A stretch of DNA of 64,000 nt from Acinetobacter sp. ANC 4169 (GCF_002135355.1 NZ_NEGE01000010.1:8287-72286), one strand, 5' to 3'; positions 1 to 7,358 are shown, counted from the first letter of the stretch. Translations and numbers: made by a program. The notes: generated by a model not told the origin, from the letters alone.

Positions 1-1
1 T

Positions 2-100
2 TCAGTTGTACGTTTATTACCGCCGCTAAACATTGACCAACAACAGGCTGATCAATTGATTGAGCGTTTGGTTAAAATGATCACAGCTTTTTTGGCTTAA
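2..100 (+). CDS. C-terminal end of a class III aminotransferase (partial)
   Basis: Only the last 32 codons are in the window, read in frame from base 2 to a TAA at 98-100. The tail begins SVVRLLPPLNID and continues into a helix rich in Q, E and L, ending ITAFLA. The VxRLLPPL motif followed by a C-terminal helix is typical of acetylornithine/succinyl-DAP and related PLP aminotransferases (ArgD/AstC/GabT group). Which member of the group cannot be told from this fragment. A strong terminator follows directly. Confidence 0.5.
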   Translation, partial: SVVRLLPPLNIDQQQADQLIERLVKMITAFLA

Positions 101-120
101 TTATTTTAATCCTGCATAAA

Positions 121-146
121 AAAGCCGCTCTATGCGGCTTTTTTAT
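121..146. terminator. bidirectional intrinsic terminator
   Basis: AAAGCCGC (121-128) pairs with GCGGCTTT (134-141) around a 5-base loop, with T-runs on both strands. It lies between the converging aminotransferase and LysR genes and can serve both. Confidence 0.8.
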
Positions 147-155
147 TCGCTCATG

Positions 156-1085
156 TTATGAAGCTACTTGATAAATTCTTCCGCCCGGTAATTGGCTAAA
201 GTATTGTTTTAAAGCATCCAAACAACGATGAACTTTCGTTGATTGCTGATCTTTTTTTGCCGTGATGGCATATAAAGTGAAATTTTCCAGTTTCCACTCA
301 GGTAAAACTTCCACCAGCGAGCCATTGACTAAATCTTTTTGTACATCCAGATATAAAATTCGTGCAATACCATGTCCTTGCAAACATAATGACTTTGCAA
401 CCAGAACGTTATTGGTACTTAAACGTGATTTCATTTCCAGATTAACTGTTTCACCCAACGCAGCTTGTTGAAATGAAAAATGTTGATAATTTTTCATAAT
501 ATTGACTGGAATCAGATCATGATTGTTTAGATCTTCAGGTCTTGATACAGGCGCAGACTGATTCAAATAACTCGGTGACGCCACTAAAACCTGCTCCACC
601 AGAGCCAGTGGCACGACATTCAAATTATGATCTTCTATTTTTGGACTCATGCGTAAAGCAATATCAATCCGCCCTTCGATTAAATCAATGTATTGATTAT
701 CTGCCTCTATATGTACAGCGAGACCACGGTGTGCCTGCATCCAATGAGACAATGCAGGAATCACATGATTAGCACCAAGTTCCGGGGTTGTGGCAATGCG
801 TAAATCCCCCACCAAGTCATCACGCAACTCGTTGATACGGATTTTCCCGCGCTTAGCAGCGGCAAGCATTTCTTGACAGCTGTGGAAAAAAGCTTGTCCA
901 GCTTCAGTCAGGCTTAATTTTCTAGTAGATCGATGCAGAAGTGTAACTTCCATTTCATTTTCTAATGAACGAATTTGCTGACTCACGGCACTGGTGGTAA
1001 TTCCTAACTCACGTGCAGCACCGCTAAACGAGCTTTTTTCAACAACACAAGCAAATACACCCATTGCTCGAAGTTGATCTAACAT
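156..1085 (-). CDS. LysR-family transcriptional regulator
   Basis: A 309-residue protein with an N-terminal winged helix-turn-helix (about residues 2-60, FSGAARELGITTSAVSQQ and HRSTRKLSLTEAG) and a C-terminal periplasmic-binding-like effector domain (about 90-300). This is the normal LysR length. The reading frame is open 18 codons further upstream, but the ATG at 1085 is preceded by AGAGGG at the right distance and begins MLDQLRAM, the usual LysR start, so I chose it. It ends against a convergent terminator and has no divergently transcribed partner; the upstream gene nlpD reads the same way. The inducer and targets cannot be inferred. Similar proteins belong to the CrgA/DsdC-like group of short LysR regulators. 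Confidence 0.85.
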   Translation of the reverse strand: MLDQLRAMGVFACVVEKSSFSGAARELGITTSAVSQQIRSLENEMEVTLLHRSTRKLSLTEAGQAFFHSCQEMLAAAKRGKIRINELRDDLVGDLRIATTPELGANHVIPALSHWMQAHRGLAVHIEADNQYIDLIEGRIDIALRMSPKIEDHNLNVVPLALVEQVLVASPSYLNQSAPVSRPEDLNNHDLIPVNIMKNYQHFSFQQAALGETVNLEMKSRLSTNNVLVAKSLCLQGHGIARILYLDVQKDLVNGSLVEVLPEWKLENFTLYAITAKKDQQSTKVHRCLDALKQYFSQLPGGRIYQVAS

Positions 1086-1179
1086 AAATTTCCCTCTGAA
1101 CTTATGAGTGCTCTTATCTTTTTGATAAAAGCAACTCATTGTATTATACGGTGAAATTTATGTTTTGTATTTGAAATAT

Positions 1180-1989
1180 TTAATTTATTGGTAAAACATT
1201 AATCGGATTGATTGGTTTTCCATTTAGGCGCACCTGAAACTCGAGCATGGTGCGATTAGCGCCTGTTGAACCCATTTCAGCAATTTTCTGTCCTGCTGTC
1301 ACATTCTGACCACTACTCACATTCATTTTACTGTTATGAGCATAAGCAGTAATGTAACCATCGATATGTTTAATCAGAATTAAATTGCCATATTCTTTCA
1401 AACCATCTGCTGCATACACCACTTGCCCATCAGCAGCAGCAAAAATTGCATCGCCAGTATTACCGCTATAGCGAATACCCTTCACATTTGCAGCAACATT
1501 AAAGTTTGCAATAACTGCGCCATTACTTGGTTTTACCCAGCGCAAGGCAGAAACCTGAGAAGATGCCACAGGTGCAGTCGTGGTGGTTACCGGAGCAGTG
1601 CTTGTAGCCGGTGTAGTTGGAAGTTGAACCGTTTGACGTTGAATTGGTGCAGCTTGTGCCACAGCTTGTGTTGTTGTGGTACGGCGTGATCCGGAATTTT
1701 TTAAACGCAAAGATTGCCCGACATAAATACGGTACGGGACATCTATATCATTCATCTCGGCAACGCTGAGATAACTTAAACCGTAACGTGCGGCGATCCC
1801 GCTTAAGGTATCCCCAGAACGAACCGTATAGTAATCCGGTGCAGTCGCATAACGTGTTGCATTTTGAATTTGCGGCTTTGAAGCACAGCCACTCAAAATA
1901 GCAATTGAAACAACAGCTGTAGACAACACAATGGTCTTCAACAATGCTGTAGGCGCAGCAAATAAGCGATATTGTGACACCAAGTGCAT
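1180..1989 (-). CDS. nlpD: NlpD-like lipoprotein with LysM and degenerate LytM (M23) domain
   Basis: 269 residues. An N-terminal hydrophobic segment runs into the lipobox LSGC (Cys about 35), so it is probably an outer-membrane lipoprotein. A LysM peptidoglycan-binding module follows (about residues 52-97, YYTVRSGDTLSGIAARYG). After a Thr/Ala/Pro-rich linker comes an M23/LytM domain (about 150-269). Catalytic M23 enzymes carry an HxH motif near the end; here the equivalent strand reads LEFQVR rather than LHFE-like, so a zinc ligand appears to be missing. In E. coli NlpD the LytM domain is also inactive and activates the amidase AmiC during septum splitting. It lies 115 bp downstream of surE on the same strand, the conserved surE-nlpD arrangement. 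No rpoS gene follows. Confidence 0.8.
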   Translation of the reverse strand: MHLVSQYRLFAAPTALLKTIVLSTAVVSIAILSGCASKPQIQNATRYATAPDYYTVRSGDTLSGIAARYGLSYLSVAEMNDIDVPYRIYVGQSLRLKNSGSRRTTTTQAVAQAAPIQRQTVQLPTTPATSTAPVTTTTAPVASSQVSALRWVKPSNGAVIANFNVAANVKGIRYSGNTGDAIFAAADGQVVYAADGLKEYGNLILIKHIDGYITAYAHNSKMNVSSGQNVTAGQKIAEMGSTGANRTMLEFQVRLNGKPINPINVLPIN

Positions 1990-2104
1990 TAATCTTCCTC
2001 TTTACACATAAATGTATTTATTGATTTGCGCTAAGATTAGCAAAAAAGTACCTGAAAAATATGTCCAATTCTGCTTTTTCACAAAGTTATAACACTATTC
2101 GGCA

Positions 2105-2875
2105 CTATTTAGAAAACTGTGCATGTAATGTGTGCAAAATCTCATAATTTGTGGCATCCATTTGAATCGGAGTAATGCTGACATAACCATTTGCCACAGC
2201 AAAAAAGTCCGACTCTATTTCAGTTAAACCCTTTTTAGGTTCAGCCACAGCCTCACCGGACAAGCCAATCCAATACACTTGACGTCCCCGCGGGTCTACA
2301 TGACTAGTGATGGGTTTAGATTGACTGCGACGTCCCTGATAGGTAATTTTTGAACCTTGCAATTCAGATATATCTGGAATATTCACATTAAAAATATGAC
2401 GTGGAGGTAATGTCGGCAAACCCTGTGCAATAAAATCATGCACCCATTGTGCTGCGACCGCATAATCGTTCGGACTGTCATAAGAACGCACATTTGGCCC
2501 TGCCATGGATACGGCAATGGCAGGCTGTTTCATTAAGCGCCCTTCAAATGCTGCGCCGACAGTTCCTGAATAAAGCACATCATCGCCCAGATTTGCCCCG
2601 CTATTAATGCCGCTGACCACCAGATCAAATTCAAAATCGAATAAACCATTCATGGACAGATAGACACAATCTGCAGGTGTGCCATTGACGGCCCATACAT
2701 CGGCTGAAATCTGAATCGGTCGTAAAGGGCGGTCTAAAGTAAGGGCACTGGAAAAACCACTGCGTTCACTTTCAGGGGCAACAATGACGACACGACCAAG
2801 AGGAGCCAGGGCTTGAGCCAATGCCTGAAGACCGGGAGCAAAAACGCCATCATCATTGGCAATTAATATATTCAC
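2105..2875 (-). CDS. surE: 5'/3'-nucleotidase SurE
   Basis: 256 residues, the usual SurE size. The N-terminal metal-binding NDDG motif (residues 7-10), the GTPADC segment and the [12 protein letters not shown] motif (about 88-99) are intact. SurE is a metal-dependent phosphatase that removes phosphate from nucleoside 5'- and 3'-monophosphates and is linked to stress survival. The start appears to be GTG (minus strand GTGAATATA), because no ATG lies in frame just upstream and the protein must begin with [10 protein letters not shown]. It forms a conserved pair with the nlpD-like gene downstream. The paralogue-bearing region upstream is divergently transcribed. Confidence 0.93.
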   Translation of the reverse strand: MNILIANDDGVFAPGLQALAQALAPLGRVVIVAPESERSGFSSALTLDRPLRPIQISADVWAVNGTPADCVYLSMNGLFDFEFDLVVSGINSGANLGDDVLYSGTVGAAFEGRLMKQPAIAVSMAGPNVRSYDSPNDYAVAAQWVHDFIAQGLPTLPPRHIFNVNIPDISELQGSKITYQGRRSQSKPITSHVDPRGRQVYWIGLSGEAVAEPKKGLTEIESDFFAVANGYVSITPIQMDATNYEILHTLHAQFSK

Positions 2876-2985
2876 TTAAACATCTCGTAACGGTTAAAAA
2901 TGACTGATCAGAACATTTGATTGAATTGTATAGAAAATTATATATATTTGACGCTCAACATCCATTCAAAAAGTGTGATTTAAAA

Positions 2986-3360
2986 ATGATTAAAAGCATA
3001 TCATTTCGTGGCTTATTGGGGTTAGGCATTGCAGCATTGTTATCTTCCACTGTTTTAGCCGATGAAGGTTTAACGCTGGAAGAAGCCAATACTATTGTGA
3101 AAGAAGATATTGCTTCAACTCAAGTGATGACAGAAGTATGCCCTGCCATTATTGGTAAAAATGCAAAATTTGATCAAAACATTCAGCTATTGATTCAATC
3201 TTATCTACAAGATTATTCAGATAAATCGATGACTTTCGATAAAATTCAGGCAGATACAGAATATAAATCTGTACTGGACGAAGCCCGTCAGGCTGCAAAA
3301 GAAACCGCTAAAGACGAACAAAAATCGGTTTGTGAAGATGTTGTAAATTATCAGGTTTAA
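2986..3360 (+). CDS. small secreted protein, MCR_0457-like, first tandem copy
   Basis: 124 residues from the ATG at 2986. The frame is open 23 codons earlier, but those residues do not resemble a signal peptide. The N-terminus (ISFRGLLGLGIAALLSSTVLA) is a clear Sec signal peptide cleaved near ALA/DE. The mature part is an acidic, helical, roughly 100-residue protein with two cysteines: one in VMTEVCPAIIG, one near the C-terminus in SVCEDV. The downstream gene at 3591 has the same plan, so the two are paralogues. I believe this is the family annotated MCR_0457 in Moraxellaceae, but that is from memory and the function is unknown. The conserved Cys pair suggests a disulfide in the periplasm. 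Confidence 0.7.
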   Translation: MIKSISFRGLLGLGIAALLSSTVLADEGLTLEEANTIVKEDIASTQVMTEVCPAIIGKNAKFDQNIQLLIQSYLQDYSDKSMTFDKIQADTEYKSVLDEARQAAKETAKDEQKSVCEDVVNYQV

Positions 3361-3413
3361 TATACAACTCTTAAATTTATATAGAATACTTATAATATTC
3401 AGTATTTTATAAT

Positions 3414-3450
3414 AAAAGGCATAAAGAAAATCCATCTTTATGCCTTTTTT
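3414..3450 (+). terminator. intrinsic terminator
   Basis: AAAAGGCATAAAG (3414-3426) pairs with CTTTATGCCTTTT (3436-3448), followed by further T residues. It ends the first small-protein gene, so the second paralogue probably has its own promoter. Confidence 0.75.
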
Positions 3451-3590
3451 AATACTTCGCTATTTTAAAATACTCTTGATTGATGCCCTCATTTTCAACA
3501 GCTTCAATACATTTGTGTACTTACAATTACCAAAAATATGGTTAAGCTTATTTTTATCGTGATGTTTATAAATAGTTTAGGTCTGTTTCA

Positions 3591-3980
3591 ATGAAATTAT
3601 CTCTGTTCAAATCTGTTTCCTTAGGTCTATTCACCACTGCACTCATGACACTTTCCGTGACCTATGCAGCCACGCAAAAAGATGAAAATATTGAAGTTAC
3701 TCCGCTACAAAAAGTCACTCAGCAGGAACTGGCAGCTATTTATGTCCTTTCAGAAGTATGCCCAGGATTAGTGAAAGATCATGCTAAATTTGAACAAGGT
3801 TATGCAAAGCTGGCACAGGAATATTTACCGGCAGAAAAAAATGCAGTTTCCAGCTTGGCCAAACTGAGTAAAGAGAAAAAATTCAAACCTATTTTAACCG
3901 AAGCACGCACAGATGCGAAAAAAGCGGGTGACGCAAAAAACCAGGAAATTTGCCAAGAACTCACCACATATAGCAAATAA
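3591..3980 (+). CDS. small secreted protein, MCR_0457-like, second tandem copy
   Basis: 129 residues with a Sec signal peptide (SLFKSVSLGLFTTALMTL, cleavage near TYA/AT). The mature part matches the preceding gene in layout: LSEVCPGLV then HAKFEQ near the start, ILTEARTDAKK and EICQEL near the end, with the same two cysteines. The shared T/SEVCP motif, AKFxQ motif and C-terminal Cys are the evidence for paralogy. Sequence divergence is considerable, so the duplication is old. It is followed about 120 bp later by dacC, but the spacing does not prove co-transcription. Function unknown; a periplasmic helical protein is the most that can be said. Confidence 0.7.
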   Translation: MKLSLFKSVSLGLFTTALMTLSVTYAATQKDENIEVTPLQKVTQQELAAIYVLSEVCPGLVKDHAKFEQGYAKLAQEYLPAEKNAVSSLAKLSKEKKFKPILTEARTDAKKAGDAKNQEICQELTTYSK

Positions 3981-4099
3981 CACAAATTGGTTACAATACT
4001 TTTGAAAATAAGCTGATTTCCCCCATAGAAGTCAGCTTTGCTTTGTCCTAAAATGCAAAGCTCTTTGTGCTTATTATTAAGATATTGGAACCACCCAGA

Positions 4100-5248
4100 A
4101 TGACCCACAAAAGCGCCCTTGCTGCATTATTACTATTGCCGAGCTTCACATACGCAGCAACTGTCTTATCTGCACCACCAGAACTCAATAATAAATCTTA
4201 TGTTTTAATGGATTATGAGACAGGGCAAATCCTCGCATCAAAAAATGAAAACGAAAAATTAGCACCTGCTTCAATGACCAAGATGATGACTAGTTATCTC
4301 ATCGAGCAAAAGTTATTGAGTGGCGATCTCACTGAAAATGAAAAAGTTCGTATGAACGAATCTGCGTGGTGTCGTGGTAGCAGTACAGAATCATGTATGT
4401 ATGTACCGCTGAACGGCACTGCAACAGCACTGGAAATGCTGCGCGGAATTATCATTCAGTCGGGTAATGATGCCTCTAAAGCCATGGCAGAACATATTGC
4501 CGGCAATGAAGGCACTTTTGCCCACATGATGAATGAAGAAGCAAAACGTATTGGCATGACCAATACCAGCTTTATCAATGCAACAGGTATGCCTGCTGAA
4601 GGTCACTACTCTACTGCTAAAGATATGGCGACTCTTGCGCAACATATCATTCATGACAGCTCAAAGTACTATCCAATCTATTCTGAAAAAGAATTCACTT
4701 TTAACGGTATTAAGCAAGGTAACCGTAATGCCTTACTTTATACTGACCCAAGTGTGGATGGTTTAAAAACCGGTCATACTGACGAAGCCGGTTATTGCTT
4801 AACGACTTCAGCTAAACGTGGTCCAATGCGTTTAATTTCAGTGATTTTTGGTGCACCGAGCATGAACGAGCGTGCATCACAAACACGTGAACTTTTAGCA
4901 TGGGGTTATGCAAGCTTTGAAACCGTAAAAGTTCAACCTGCAAATCAGGTTTTGGCTAAATCCAAAGTTTGGTATGGTAAAACTAACGATGTTCAAATTG
5001 GCTTGGCTGAAAACTTTAACGTGACTATGCCTAAAGGCGAAGCCAATGCCATTAAAACTCAACTGGTTGTACAACCTAAATTGACAGCACCACTTAAAAA
5101 AGGTCAAGTGGTTGGTAAATATGTTGCAACTTTAAATGGTAAAGTGATTGCTGAAAAACCACTGGTTGCCCTTCAAGCTGTTGAAGAAGCAGGTTTCTTT
5201 GCAAAAATGATTGACCACATCAAGCAATTCTTTAGCAACCTATTCTAA
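4100..5248 (+). CDS. dacC: D-alanyl-D-alanine carboxypeptidase (PBP5/6 family)
   Basis: 382 residues from the ATG at 4100. The frame is open 11 codons upstream, but MTHKSALAALLLL starts the signal peptide directly. Family S11 motifs are all present: SxxK as S58-M-T-K61, SGN in IIQSGNDASK, and KTG in LKTGHTDEAG. The C-terminal domain ends in an amphipathic helix (AGFFAKMIDHIKQFFSNLF) that anchors PBP5/6 proteins to the outer face of the inner membrane. The enzyme removes the terminal D-Ala from peptidoglycan pentapeptides and so limits cross-linking. The gene stands alone between a small secreted protein gene and a terminator. Symbol dacC follows common Acinetobacter usage; dacA would describe the same activity. 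Confidence 0.93.
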   Translation: MTHKSALAALLLLPSFTYAATVLSAPPELNNKSYVLMDYETGQILASKNENEKLAPASMTKMMTSYLIEQKLLSGDLTENEKVRMNESAWCRGSSTESCMYVPLNGTATALEMLRGIIIQSGNDASKAMAEHIAGNEGTFAHMMNEEAKRIGMTNTSFINATGMPAEGHYSTAKDMATLAQHIIHDSSKYYPIYSEKEFTFNGIKQGNRNALLYTDPSVDGLKTGHTDEAGYCLTTSAKRGPMRLISVIFGAPSMNERASQTRELLAWGYASFETVKVQPANQVLAKSKVWYGKTNDVQIGLAENFNVTMPKGEANAIKTQLVVQPKLTAPLKKGQVVGKYVATLNGKVIAEKPLVALQAVEEAGFFAKMIDHIKQFFSNLF

Positions 5249-5271
5249 GTTTAGTTTTTTAAGCTTAGACC

Positions 5272-5306
5272 AAAGCATCCCTACCTCGGTTTGGATGCTT
5301 TTTTAT
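5272..5306 (+). terminator. intrinsic terminator after dacC
   Basis: AAAGCATCC (5272-5280) pairs with GGATGCTTT (5293-5301), followed by a T-run. It insulates dacC from the next gene. Confidence 0.8.
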
Positions 5307-5344
5307 TTTATAATGTTTGAAAATTGACAGATTGAAACGTTCAC

Positions 5345-5875
5345 ATGGCTAAAAACATTCGCCCTTATTTAGATACCACCCCACAAATTGATGACTCATG
5401 TTATGTCGATGACATGTCAGTGGTGATTGGCGATGTGACTTTGGCTGAAAATGTTTCGGTGTGGCCTTTTGCCGTGATTCGTGGCGATGTCAATCATATC
5501 CGTATTGGCAAGAACTCCAATGTGCAAGATCATGCCATGCTGCATGTCAGTCATAAAAAAGCCGATAAACCTGAAGGTTCGCCGCTGATTATTGGTGAAG
5601 ATGTGACTATTGGTCATCATGTGAAATTACATGGATGTACCATTGGTAATCGTGTATTGGTTGGCATCAGCAGCATCGTTTTAGACGATGTCATTATTGA
5701 AGATGATGTGATGATTGGCGCAGGCAGCTTGGTACCACCACGCAAGCGTCTGGAAAGTGGTTATTTATATGTCGGTAGCCCTGTACAAAAAGTTCGTCCT
5801 TTAACCGATAAAGAAAAAGAATTTTTACCGTATTCAGCTAGGCATTATGTGAAGGTAGCGGGGAATTATAAATAA
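5345..5875 (+). CDS. gamma-carbonic-anhydrase-like left-handed beta-helix protein (YrdA family)
   Basis: 176 residues made of hexapeptide repeats (for example VVIGDVTLAENVSVWPFAVIRGDV, visible as repeated [V/I]-G-x-[D/N] turns), which fold as a left-handed beta-helix and trimerise. The histidines expected to bind zinc at trimer interfaces appear in QDHAMLHV and IGHHVKLHGC. Length and order fit the YrdA/CaiE/PaaY group of gamma-carbonic anhydrases, cytoplasmic proteins whose in vivo substrate is often unproven. The gene follows the dacC terminator and seems to be transcribed alone. Confidence 0.85.
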   Translation: MAKNIRPYLDTTPQIDDSCYVDDMSVVIGDVTLAENVSVWPFAVIRGDVNHIRIGKNSNVQDHAMLHVSHKKADKPEGSPLIIGEDVTIGHHVKLHGCTIGNRVLVGISSIVLDDVIIEDDVMIGAGSLVPPRKRLESGYLYVGSPVQKVRPLTDKEKEFLPYSARHYVKVAGNYK

Positions 5876-5949
5876 TCCCAAAATCAGGTTTGTCCCTCGA
5901 TTGAATCTTCTGTATTTTAGGAGGTTAAAAATATCAATAATGAATTCCT

Positions 5950-6720
5950 ATGCAACATACAGAAGATCATCAATGCCCTGATCGAAATGAATTATTAAAA
6001 CGAACAAAAATCAATATCGAAAAATTTGGCTTGCAGGTGATGTCGATTGATCATACTGATTATTCACCACCTTTTAGCTATAGCATTGGTCTTTATGAAA
6101 GTTATGGACATCCTGAAATTATTTGTTTTGGGTTGTCAGTAAAACTCTGTCACACCATCCTCAATCACATTGCTGAAATGATTCAAAGCGGTGAAGTGAT
6201 TCAATTAGAGCATGAATATTCAGAAATATTTTTTAAAGCTAGTCGCTGTCAATTCTTAAAAGTTGATGCTGAAAATATGAATGATTATTTTGGGATTGCT
6301 CAAAGTTATTATACAAATGGCGAATTCCCTGCACTTCAACTGATATGGACAGATCGCAACGATAAGTTTCCATGGGAAGCGGGTTTTCAAGCAGAATTTT
6401 TATATGATCAGCCTCTACTCGATCGCAATATGAATTTTAAGTTTCGCGAACCAACCAATTTAGGAATATTTACCACACGACAATGGATTGAATCACAACA
6501 GCCCATATTGACCGTACTTCATGAAAAAAATGGCGATTGGCAATTTTTAACTGAAGAACCTTTAGTTGATGATGATTATAAGCTGATTGGCTTAAAGCAT
6601 TTGATTGATCGAGATCCGACTTTGAATGAAATGTTTGATCTGCAATATGGCCAAGCAGCTGATCGGAAATTTATCGGTGATGAATGGGTGATTACTGAAT
6701 TGGAAGATGAGGATGAATAA
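5950..6720 (+). CDS. DUF4262-domain protein
   Basis: 256 residues. The first two thirds contain the features I associate with DUF4262: a Cys/Asp-rich start, FGLQVMSID, then PFSYSIGLYESYGHPEIICFGLS and a later FPALQLIWTDRNDKFPWE. The C-terminal part is a less familiar acidic tail ending ELEDEDE. The function of DUF4262 is unknown; it is often found in accessory DNA. The translation start is odd. A perfect AGGAGG (5919-5924) is 25 bases from this ATG and 15 bases from another ATG at 5940, which opens a 13-codon ORF in a different frame ending at 5981. The frame upstream of 5950 is closed by TGA at 5941. Coupling through that short leader ORF is possible. AT-rich, at the left edge of an accessory islet. 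Confidence 0.7.
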   Translation: MQHTEDHQCPDRNELLKRTKINIEKFGLQVMSIDHTDYSPPFSYSIGLYESYGHPEIICFGLSVKLCHTILNHIAEMIQSGEVIQLEHEYSEIFFKASRCQFLKVDAENMNDYFGIAQSYYTNGEFPALQLIWTDRNDKFPWEAGFQAEFLYDQPLLDRNMNFKFREPTNLGIFTTRQWIESQQPILTVLHEKNGDWQFLTEEPLVDDDYKLIGLKHLIDRDPTLNEMFDLQYGQAADRKFIGDEWVITELEDEDE

Positions 6721-6791
6721 GTTTTTTAAAGGAATAGTACCGAAAAGAAAGCCAGTCCACTGACGAAAAAGGAAAAGCACATATTCTAAAA

Positions 6792-6841
6792 GCGGACATT
6801 TTTACTTTGGAAAAACCGGACATTTCTACTTTGGACTTACA
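6792..6841. mobile_element. remnant of an insertion-sequence end (two tandem 19-bp repeats)
   Basis: GCGGACATTTTTACTTTGG (6792-6810) and CCGGACATTTCTACTTTGG (6816-6834) match at 17 of 19 positions with a 24-bp period. Tandem terminal repeats of this kind are transposase-binding sites at insertion-sequence ends, and the motif resembles ends I recall from IS21-type elements. Read outward, the remnant would end at 6841 with the complement of TGTAAGTCC, leaving exactly five bases before the XerC arm of the adjacent pdif site at 6847. A five-base distance is reported for the IS1202/ISAjo2 'dif-hunter' group. No transposase gene remains and no second end was seen, so this is a relic of uncertain family. 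Confidence 0.55.
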
Positions 6842-6846
6842 AATGA

Positions 6847-6874
6847 ATTTCGTATAACAGCCATTATGTTAAAT
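6847..6874 (+). other. pdif-type XerC/XerD recombination site, left copy
   Basis: The 28 bases split 11-6-11: XerC arm ATTTCGTATAA, spacer CAGCCA, XerD arm TTATGTTAAAT. This matches the architecture and sequence of Acinetobacter plasmid dif (pdif) sites as I remember them, and the XerD arm equals the E. coli dif XerD arm. The site lies 54 bp upstream of the Imm45-like gene, with its XerD arm facing that gene. A second site in the opposite orientation closes the module at 7284. Host XerC/XerD, encoded elsewhere, would be the recombinases. Confidence 0.85.
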
Positions 6875-6927
6875 AGCCGAGAAATACTGTACTTTAATGG
6901 CTGTTCAAAACAGCTATAAGTCATAAA

Positions 6928-7242
6928 ATGAAATGGTCTAAATTAATTGATTTCAATGAACAATATTTACAACGTGGTTATCTTTTAAAATTCAAAGCTC
7001 ATTATCCATTTGAAGAAGAAGTAATCATGATGGTATGTGAAGGTGGATATTCACAAAAAGGGTTAATAACTATAAGTGGATATAAAGCGGGCATTAATAT
7101 GTATGTTTTATTCCCTGAAGAGGCAAATCCTGATGGTCTATCAACTGAATGGTTTATAAAGAATTGGACTAAATGGGTTTGGCCAGAAGGTGACGTAAAT
7201 TCTGTATTAGTACGCCCTGCATTAACTTACGATGAAATATAG
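6928..7242 (+). CDS. orphan Imm45-family-like immunity protein
   Basis: 104 residues, no signal peptide or membrane segment. The motifs WSKLIDFNEQYLQRGYLLKF, YPFEEEV, SGYKAGINMYVLFP and WFIKNWTKWVWPEGDV recall the Imm45 family of polymorphic-toxin immunity proteins (from memory, not searched). No toxin gene lies nearby: the neighbours are a DUF4262 gene and the housekeeping gene nudJ. It is the only ORF between two inverted pdif-type sites, so it looks like the cargo of a pdif module. An 11-bp inverted repeat (AACAGCCATTA at 6856-6866 with its complement at 6895-6905) lies in its leader and overlaps the left pdif site. Composition is AT-rich compared with flanking housekeeping genes. Orphan immunity genes are thought to protect against toxins of competing cells. 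Confidence 0.65.
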   Translation: MKWSKLIDFNEQYLQRGYLLKFKAHYPFEEEVIMMVCEGGYSQKGLITISGYKAGINMYVLFPEEANPDGLSTEWFIKNWTKWVWPEGDVNSVLVRPALTYDEI

Positions 7243-7256
7243 TTTAGTTACGCTAA

Positions 7257-7284
7257 AATTAACATAATACACGTTATACGAAAT
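7257..7284 (-). other. pdif-type XerC/XerD recombination site, right copy (inverted)
   Basis: Read on the minus strand the 28 bases split into XerC arm ATTTCGTATAA, spacer CGTGTA and XerD arm TTATGTTAATT. The XerC arm is identical to that of the left site, the XerD arm differs at one base, and the spacers differ. The site begins 15 bp after the stop codon of the Imm45-like gene. The two sites are in inverted orientation with XerD arms inward, the arrangement described for pdif modules. Confidence 0.85.
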
Positions 7285-7326
7285 AATATTTTTTATTCCT
7301 TTTAAATCATATTTTTAACGTGTAAT

Positions 7327-7358
7327 AAAAAGCCCAGATCTACCGATCTGGACTTTTT
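7327..7358 (+). terminator. intrinsic terminator in the 7243-7586 intergenic stretch
   Basis: CCAGATC (7334-7340) pairs with GATCTGG (7345-7351) around TACC, with an A-run before and a T-run after. It can end transcription leaving the Imm45-like gene. The remaining 7359-7586 is AT-rich with no ORF; it holds only a 10-base direct repeat ATGTTCCACG (7371 and 7396) and presumably the nudJ promoter. Confidence 0.75.

Noticed and set aside
3217..3435. 72-codon minus-strand ORF across the first small secreted gene
   Set aside because: It is antisense to a convincing signal-peptide protein and includes the terminator hairpin.
6847..6874. Possibility that this is the single chromosomal dif site
   Set aside because: Two sites in inverted orientation flank one gene, which fits pdif modules. 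A chromosomal dif occurs once, and the neighbouring genes give no sign of the replication terminus.
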